From assembly GCA_023105745.1 (NCBI GenBank), contig JALGQZ010000002.1, positions 42,701,997 through 42,765,996 of the forward strand: a stretch of 64,000 nucleotides of DNA. The letters run 5' to 3'. Under the pieces are notes generated by a model. That model had not been told where the DNA came from and did not search any database. It saw only the letters and a program-made list of their open reading frames with translations. Both the position numbers and the translations under genes were made by a program. Below are positions 56,424-64,000 of the stretch, piece after piece (the stretch's first letter is position 1; the number at the start of each line of letters is the position of its first letter). The DNA is from Austropuccinia psidii (Eukaryota; Basidiomycota; Pucciniomycetes; Pucciniales; Sphaerophragmiaceae).

Positions 56424-58308
56424 TATGGTATTTCATACCTTTCTACCATTTTCAAGAATTTTTTTTTGAAAATTAAAAGCTGGAAAATCAAGATCCCAAT
56501 GACTAATTCAGGAAATAACCACTGAAAGGACATGCTTAAAATCACAAAAAAACCCAGGAATAACATCAGCAGTAGGGAGGAATGGAAGATTTTAGCATTC
56601 ACAATTGAAATATTCAATATACATCTATAATTAAATGAACAATAGAGGAGTCCAATCTTATGGAGTTACTCAATAAAACTTACATATAAGGTTTACATGA
56701 TCAACAATAGGCTTAATACATACAGAAGACTCAAAATCACATGGGAAAAGTAACATTGTAACATTATATCCACTCTAAATCCATCAGGAAGATTATATTA
56801 CTGAGAATTCAATACATCAAAATAAAATACAGCTCATGTGACACAAGGATCATCTGACAGTATCAAATCCAATTCAATACATGAAAATCCACTAAAAACT
56901 TGAAAATTACCCAACAATACAGGAACCCAAATAAGACTTATGCAGTCCACATGCATAAGATCTAGACATTACACAGCCACAGTATTATTAAAATTCAACT
57001 TAATTGAAATTCAACTAGCTGCATGCAAGGAAAATACACCAAACTGTAAAGTACACAGCAATTACAGTAATCAAGAATTAAAACTCAAGAGGATATCCCC
57101 ACATTACACAGCATAATCACCTAGAACTAAATAAATCTTACAAAAAATTTATACATGGGCTTATTCACATGACACCATCTTCATCCTTACTCACCAGCAT
57201 TAATTCCTCAAGGCTTTACAAGCTGACTAAAGCAGTGCAAAAGAGAAGTCACCTGATATTCTTATCAAAATCCCCACAAACAAAAAACATCTCAATCTTA
57301 ATTTTGACCAAACAAATGGTGAAAATATCTCAGTCATATGATACCATTCCCAATTTTACACACTAGCATTAATCTCTCAAGGCTATGAAAGATTACTAAT
57401 GCAGTATAACAGATAGGTCATCTGACTTTTGTTACAAAAATCTACATCAGCAAAATTATCTCAAGGGCAAGAATAAAACTTTACATGGAGAGCCCATGGG
57501 TACTTCTCACAACATAAAAGGAGGCCTCTCTCTCTCATTTTCTCCTCTTCTCCCCATGAATAAATACAATTAGTTATATGCCAAGAAGGAGAATAACTAT
57601 TCATCCCTTACTAGTAGGTTAATCTAGAAATTATTATTATTATTATTACATTACATTAAAAGTGATTTATATATAGCTGTAGTTAACAGTAGGTCTGCCT
57701 ATATTATAAATTCATCTATTAGTGAAATACTCATACTCAACAAAATATTTATATTATACTCTTCTCACTAGAAGAAAATCCATATCACTATTATTATTAT
57801 CATAAAATATATATTTAACATATTATCAAAATTATTTATCAATTACACTTATTTAAAATATCAAACAATATTATTATGTTATCACTATTACTAAATTTTC
57901 TCATATTGAGCTATTATCCATTAATCAAAATACCTTCAACAAAGAAAACAACTTAAAATCACCACTCAGTACTATCATATCTATTATTTATTTTACTCAA
58001 TTATTATCTTATCATCCTGAAATCACCTACAAATTTATTTATTTAAAGTTATTATTATTTTATCATTAGTCTGATTATTGAATATGTCTGATAGAGACTG
58101 CTGAAAAGTCTTCTCTAGTTGTAAAGCCAAAATCTTAAATATTTATTTGTGAGCTCTGTAGGGAGATTGTTTAGTATATTCAGAGGGGCAGCTAAAACAC
58201 CATTAGCACCCTTGGTTACAGGAGTATTTCAGCAATTCAAAACTGTTTACCTGTGATTTCCCCCTCAAGGACTGCCTTATCCAATCCCACACCAAAAGGA
58301 GTTCCACA
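56424..58308 (+). mobile_element. Solo LTR of family C (1885 bp, TSD ATGG)
   Basis: Begins TATGGTATTTCATACC (consensus TGTGGTATTCCATACC) and ends GGAGTTCCACA. ATGG flanks both sides (56420-56423 and 58309-58312). Removing it restores the A pol sequence tctcatgggtgctt seen intact at 30615. It is more diverged from the other C LTRs than they are from each other. It carries minisatellite-like units near 57160-57480 (ggtgaaaatatctcagtcatatgata and similar). Confidence 0.92.
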
Positions 58309-60699
58309 ATGGGTGCTTAGGTTCTTCTATGCGTTGAAGTAACCCATATTTCTTCCCAAGTTTCCTATTAGGTTTTTGGCATCTTTCAAAATTGTTGATG
58401 TATTCACTCAGCTATTGTTCCCATTTGGGCCACCAAGCAATTCTTGCTACCCTTTCTTTGGTCCTTTCTTCACTCATGCATCCCATATAGGGGAAATCAT
58501 GTCATTCCTGTAGGATCAAAGATATATGGTCTCTGTCTATTATTGTGAGTGAACTAGTGTGCTTCTCTCTGTGGTAGAGAAGGCCATCTATAAAGAAACA
58601 TCTATTCTCCTTATATTCCTTCAACCAGGGTTCCTCTAACTGGGATTTCAGTTCTGGGCTCCTGTATTTTTTTTGGAGGAGTTGTAACAATATGCCACAC
58701 TGTTTGTGTTTTGCATATTTCTTCATCACCGCATTGAAGAATTTAGTTTACAGTTCTGAGGAGCTTATTCCCAATATGGGAGTTTCTGTTCCTTCTGAGT
58801 CAGTTTTTCCACTGTCTGGGGTACCACTTTCTGGTGCCCATTCAGAAATTCTGAAGTTTTCCTTCCAGTATATTTCCATGAAATGGGTAGGAATTTTAGC
58901 TGCTACTTCAGGGTCATAAGCTGAGTTGCTTTTGACATTATCCAGTAGCCATCTTCTGAGGCAATCTGCATTGGTATGACTTTCACCTTCTTTGTATATG
59001 ATGGTCATATTCCCTCTATGATCCTGGACGTCTATTTGCCACCTCAGCATGTGTCTATTGGTAGTCTTCATGTTTATTACAGACTTCAAGGCTGTGCAGT
59101 CTGTGTAGAGTTCAAAGGCTTCCCCTCCAAATAATAATAGAGTTTCTCTAGAGCCCAGACTAAGCATAGAAATTCAGTCTGGGTGGCCCCATACCTGGCT
59201 TCTGAATCTTTGAGATGCCTAGAGATGTAACATATTACTCCCTGTCTTGGTTCACCATTTACAATATGTCTTTGGTGAAGGGCTGCTCCTAAGCCTTGGC
59301 TACATGCCAAATCTATGTATATCTTGAATGGTAGTTCAAATTCAGGCAAGATGAGCACAGGTTCATTTGTGCATTCATATTTGATCCTCTCATATGCATC
59401 CCTTCTTTCCTTGGTAATTTCAAAAACAACATCTTTTGAACATCACTTGGATAAACTACTAGTTATGTGGGCAAACATTTTGATGTGGTTAATATAGTAG
59501 CTAGCAACCCCTAGGAAATATTGCATCTATTTGATGTTTCTTGGTACTGGATTTTGCAATACTATTGCTACTTTGTTCTAGTCAATTGCCATACTAAGAC
59601 CTGAGACTTTATGTCCTAGAGCTAGTAGCTCTTGTTGGCCAAAATTGCACTTTTTAAGTGAAATTTTCAGATTTATGGGTGTGCATTTACTCAGCACTCT
59701 TTCTATGTATTGCAAATTTTCTTCCCATGTCTCTGAGTATATAATGATGTCATCAATATATACTACCATCCAGCCTTCCAATATTTCTTCTTGAAATATG
59801 GTGTCCATCATCCTTTGGAAGTGGGCTTGTGCATTTTTGATGCCAAATTTCATCCTGGTGTACTCATATATGCCCATATGGAATATGATTCTGAGTAATT
59901 TCATGGAGTTTGGTTCAACTCCACTCTGGTGAAGACCTTTCATCCAATCCATTTTGGTTATCTATTTGCCTTTTGCCAATTTATCTAATGCATGAGGTAT
60001 CCTAGGTATAGGGTACTTGTCAGCTTTGGTGTAGTTATTCAGAGCTCTGGAATCTCCACACAGCCTTGACTTGCCATCATGCCAGGTGATTGGGACAGGA
60101 GTGGTAATTTCCACTATTTCATTGTGTCCAAGCTTTCTGATGACATCCATGTCCAGGAGTTCATTGATATTTTTTTTCAATTTCTGTCCTGGTTTCCAGA
60201 CTTTCTGTGTAAGGAGGTCTCCTGAGCATGGATGGATAAGGTCTCTCCACATCCAGATATAGCTCTATATCATTTCCTCTGATCTTGCCTAATGGGTCTT
60301 CACCAATGGCAAATTCTGGTCTATTCTTTCTCCGCATTTTTAGTAAACTTAGTTTCTGTTTACTGGTGATGGTAGTGCTAAACTGCCCCTCTCTGAATTT
60401 ATTCAGTAGTTTTTCCAGTGGATCTTGGGCAGATACTTGGTATATATCAAGTGAAAGTTTCTTTTCCTTGTTGGTACCAATGGTAATGTGCCTGCTTTCA
60501 CTATTTTAAATTTCAATTTCATACATCCTCTGGTAATCTGTCCCCAGTAAGAACCCTTGGATGTGGGCATCATCAAGCACTACAAACTCTGGATTGAGTC
60601 TAATATTACCCTTCCTGTGGGGTATAATTATCTCTTTGATAATTGTCCCAATGGAAGTCATCTTCCCTGAAGCACTTTTGAAGTTTTTTGCCTTGGTGG
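58309..60699 (-). pseudogene. pol: Older family A pol, N-terminal part: protease end, RT, RNase H, start of integrase
   Basis: Minus-strand pieces in order: 60718-60506 (protease C-terminal part, HRKGNIRLNPEFVVLDDAHI); 60252-59962 (RT N-terminal part, ITTPVPITWHDGKSRLCGDS); 59952-59578 (RT core, YIDDIIIYS); 59358-59086 and 59167-58748 (RNase [21 protein letters not shown] and [12 protein letters not shown]); 58729-58502 (linker before the integrase, [20 protein letters not shown]). Frames change between pieces and several stops occur, so it is inactive. It is homologous to 29479-33187 throughout and clearly more decayed. Confidence 0.88.
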
Positions 60700-63029
60700 T
60701 CAAAGCTGGTTTCCCCAATTTGGGAAGTGGTTATCCAGATAATTTGTTGCCACTATGGAGCAGTGTGCTCCACTGTCAATGATTAATAGATGTTGAGCAT
60801 TGTCAATCCAAACTGTCATTTTTGTGGCTTTTCCATGGATGTATGGCATTCCTTTGGTTGGTGTAACCAGAAATGTTTGTGCATCTTGTGTGTGCTTGCA
60901 CAAGGCTTTGTTGGCAGTATCTTGTGGCATTCCTGCTTCCAACTGTATGTCTTGGATTTCCATTGGAGTGTCCTCTTTGTATTCCACTAGGAATTCTTCT
61001 CTTGGGTCTTGATCATCATCAGAGTCTTCTCTGCTGGCATCACCCATAGAGTCTGAGTCAGAATCCTCTGTTGGGGATTCCTCCTCTGGGACTTTCTTAA
61101 TGGAATAAACATTTTTCTTTGCATTTGAACATTTGTTGGCATAGGGGTCTGTTGAACCACAGTTGTGACAAGAATTTTTCTTCTTTGCCACTTCTGCCAC
61201 TCTTTCTCTGGGTTTGTCTTTAAGCTCCACCCTGAAAGGTTGTTTCTCTTTGAAACCACTACTTTTATATGGGGAATATTTCCCTATGTTAGTTCTTTTC
61301 CTTACATCTTGTAAGGTATTTGCAATGTCATCTAGAGTGCGACTGTGGTTGCATCTGCATTTTACTGCATGTTCTAGTTCTCCTGTAATTTTTGTCAGGA
61401 GTTTGTGATTCCTCATCTGAATATTCATTTGAGGATCAATGGCTTTAAGTCTTTTAGACTGTCTGAGACACCACTCATATGGATCTTTTTCCACACAGTA
61501 TTTGTCATTTTCAAATGACATAGCCTTCTGCAATATCCAAGTACCATTGCTGTACTTTTGTATAATTTGACTCTTCCACCATGGCCAGCTTCTTCTGCCA
61601 TGGATTTCTTTCATTTATTTGTATCATATACTAGCATGTCCTTTAAATTCTGTATTGAGTCTAGCAGTAATCAAGTATTCTGGAATGCTTGGTACATCAA
61701 TAAAGAGTCCATCAATATGACCTATGAGCTCAATATGATCATATTCTCCAGTTCCAGAGAATTTGGGCTAGCTTGAGGCCTCAGGAAGTTGTTTCAGGGA
61801 TTCCTTCTCTGAATAAGAAATATTATCTTCATCCTGGCATTGTGATGGAGATCTTTCCTTATTCATCAACATGGAATCTGGTTTTATTTCATCTTGATGG
61901 TATGGATTATCCATAACATGGCCTTGTGGTTGGGGCTTCATGTTATGGTAGACATTAAACAGTTTGTTTGTGTCTTTATCCAGACAATCCCTTTCCCTTT
62001 TTCTGTGGTGAATTCTTCAAAGACTATATTCAGTCTTTTGTTTGTCTCTTCAGAGGCTTTGCTCAACTGAGCATGTCCCTCTTGAAGCGTTTTGACAATT
62101 TTGTCCATGGAGGCTGTTAATGTTTTCATCCTCTCATGGCTTTCTTGGAGTTCTGCCAACTGCTTTTGAGTTTACTCAGCAAATTGGGACACTTGTAACC
62201 ACAGTGAATCACTGTTTAGGTTACTCTCAGTTGTGACAACATTTTGATCAACCTAAGTGGGCGTAATACTTCTATTAATAGGACTACTGATTCTAGATTC
62301 ATGTACAACTACTTCTAGTTCTTGTGCACTTCTTTCACCAAATCCAACAGCTTCTGGATCATTGGGTCTGACTCTCTCTTCCTTTGGTTGAAGGTGGTCT
62401 TTTTTTTGCTTTTGTATCCTTGTCTTCTCCTGGAAACGTTCTGGGATTTTGAAGAATGGTGACTCATGGCCACTGATCTGTTGGCTCCTGAATGGTGTGA
62501 AGTCACTGGAGAGCAGATTTGGCCTTCTGCTTGTGAGCCTGAAGGAATCTGAGTATTCCCTGTCTGGGTCAGCGGTTCTTCTATAGCTTAGATAGTGGCT
62601 TGATTATCCCTTATCCTGTTTGCCCTCACCTCCAGGAGTCTGAACTGCCTGGTAGGATTCCAACCTTTGGTTATTATCATAAGGTCTCTGAAGTCTATCT
62701 CTTTGAGACAAATCTTCTTGCAACTTGCTCCAAGTTCTTCCCAGTGGGATTCCAGGTTGAACCTCTTGTTGTCCATGCTCCATTGAAATAAATCTTTGAG
62801 GAGTTGGTGGAGCTGATGAACTTGATCCATATCTTTCCAGTCCTCTGGTTTGAGGTTCCTGTTGAATTGGAAAGTGAATGGCAGAGTGGGTATGAGTTCC
62901 CTCAGTGTCTTGCCATCCACCACTGTGTCCAATGTGTCCTCTTCCAGGTCTTCTGGCTCTGGACATGCCTTCTCTGTCCTCTGGTTATTTCCTTTGGAAG
63001 CCAACGTTTCTGAGGTGTACAGGTGACAT
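60700..63029 (-). pseudogene. gag: Older family A Gag fused to the start of protease, decayed
   Basis: ATG 63029 follows the leader-ORF stop with one base between (TGA-T-ATG), as in the younger copy. 62966-62604 is the Arg/Gly/Pro-rich N-terminus. 62159-61938 is the coiled-coil-like part. 61614-60700 is one open frame from the capsid end (WPWWKSQIIQKYSNGTW; DPYEWCLRQSKRLKA) through a damaged zinc knuckle CHNCGSTDPYANKC (Pro for the His) into the protease active site LLIIDSGAHCSIVATNYLD. This shows that Gag and protease share a frame in family A. Stops and frameshifts near 61615-61640, 61765 and 62030 break it. Confidence 0.85.
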
Positions 63030-63043
63030 ATCAGTGTTTGCAA
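62315..63043 (-). pseudogene. Second long frame overlapping Gag, older family A copy
   Basis: Same register and peptide pattern as 34613-35347: 63043-62588 holds DWKDMDQVHQLHQLLKDLFQ and IDFRDLMIITKGWNPTRQ, and after a few broken codons 62506-62315 holds the basic end (NVSRRRQGYKSKKKTTFNQR ... KLLDLVKEVHKN). Its survival in a copy this decayed argues that the frame was coding or at least long open in the ancestor. Confidence 0.45.
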
Positions 63044-63378
63044 GCAGTCAAAAGCTTTATGTTCTTAGGGTATTTACCTTTGACTGTCCCTTGTACAAAT
63101 TTGTTGTCTGCTGATTTTGGCAATTTACCTTGAGAGGTTACAAGTGTGTTAATTTTGGTAATTTTCACTGTAAAAGTGGTTAAACTTGGTTTACCTTGTA
63201 TTGATGCAGATTTTTGTGGTTTTCTATTCCTCTGAGTGGCAATGGGTATCCACACTTTTGCTATAATGAGACCTTTACTATGCCTCTTTCCTTTGCCCTT
63301 GCTGCCCTCTGGTTCTGAGGGTGTCACTTGTGTGTTGGCCTGTGACTGGGTTTCTAGTGGGATGTAGTTCTCTTCCAC
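63031..63378 (-). pseudogene. Leader ORF before Gag, older family A copy
   Basis: Open 115-codon frame (EENYIPLETQSQANTQVTPS ... KGKYPKNIKLLTACKH) with a GTG-like first codon and no ATG; stop TGA at 63031-63033. It corresponds to 35335-35690. The product would be basic. The frame is cut a short way upstream by the E LTR at 63443. Confidence 0.45.
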
Positions 63379-63442
63379 TGAATCAAACAGGAAACGAGGG
63401 CTTAATATCAGTTAAGACTTCTTGAAATGCTCTTTTTAAGTC

Positions 63443-64000
63443 TGTCACAACCACAAAGATTGACCCTCCTCCATGGGTGTTGCGGCAATTCTAACCAGGA
63501 ACCATGTTGGGGCCAATTGGACACACCATATCCTTTATGGCCAATTGGTCCCCTCTGCTGCTCTATGGCCATTTGGCCATATCCTGCCATCACTGGCCTC
63601 CTGCGCCAATTTCCATATCACCAACCCCCAGGCCTTTATGTTTGATTTTGGGCCTGGGGGGTCTGGGACCCTTAGCCATCATCTTTGGTGTTGGGCCACC
63701 CCCTTTCATTAAGGGGGTTTAAGCCTAAATGGCCTTTTGGGGCCATATAGGCCCCCTACGGCTTCTACGGTCCGCGGTCCGTAGGCCAATTAGGCCCCTT
63801 TTGACCTCATCCAATGAGGCCAAAGGGGGCAATAATCTAGCCCCCAAGGCCAGGTGGGTCCCAAACCACAATTGGACCCACCTGAGCCAATTTTGGCCAT
63901 CAATCCCTTGGACCCAAATTTGGCCAACAATCCCTTGGACACCAAAATGGCCATAGAACCCGTAGGACCCATTTTTGGGCATGTACCACCATGGATCATT
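63443..64000 (+). mobile_element. Start of a second family E LTR, cut by the window end
   Basis: Begins TGTCACAACCACAAAG and is colinear with 13931-14570, including the GGCC-rich stretch near 63720-63850. It interrupts the leader of the older family A element; the expected TSD is aagtc (63438-63442). Whether it is a solo LTR or a full element cannot be seen. The older A element's 5' LTR must lie further right. Confidence 0.9.

Noticed and set aside
1..64000. CRISPR array, bacterial operons, rRNA or tRNA genes
   Set aside because: None found; the short repeats are minisatellites and direct repeats within LTR elements.

Overview
The window is AT-rich eukaryotic DNA made almost entirely of nested, mostly broken LTR retrotransposons. 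I see no intact host gene, tRNA, rRNA, CRISPR or bacterial operon. Splice-like signals, Ty3/gypsy pol genes ending in a chromodomain and 1.4-2.2 kb LTRs point to a filamentous fungus. The best guess, from recall of similar repeats and not checkable here, is a rust fungus (Pucciniales), probably the large TE-rich genome of Austropuccinia psidii.

Five repeat families can be separated by their LTR ends and target-site duplications (TSDs). Family A is an autonomous Ty3/gypsy element (LTR TGTCAGG...GCTGACA). Family B is a second Ty3/gypsy element (LTR TGTGAGCCTTGAG...CTTACA). Family D is a solo or partial LTR related to B (TGTGAGCCTTAGAGG...CCTTACA). Family C carries a long Gag-protease polyprotein but no recognisable reverse transcriptase or integrase (LTR TGTGG...CCACA, tRNA-type primer site). 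Family E is known only from LTRs (TGTCACA...TGTGACA).

Layout. 1-899: D LTR piece, minus. 900-12712: a family C element on the minus strand, with an antisense candidate gene at its far end (1181-1617), two accessory ORFs, a decayed gag-protease gene and a 5' LTR carrying a minisatellite. 12713-18259: an older segment with a decayed SNF2 helicase gene, an inverted repeat and a solo E LTR. 18260-41392: a second family C element on the plus strand, holding a complete family A element (28033-37703) near its 3' end, where the A copy appears to split an antisense gene. 41393-41812: a short unassigned island. 41813-63442: an old family A element (minus), broken by a complete family B element (43281-55312, TSD TAGAG), which itself holds a solo D LTR (45917-47687, TSD CCCAA), and by a solo C LTR (56424-58308). 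63443-64000: the start of another E LTR.

Families A and B could have supplied reverse transcriptase and integrase in trans to the Gag-protease-only family C. Every copy here has stops or frameshifts, so none looks active. The points most worth a second look are the RT-less family C with accessory and antisense genes, the two long overlapping reading frames at the start of gag in families A and B, and the SNF2 helicase relic beside an inverted repeat.
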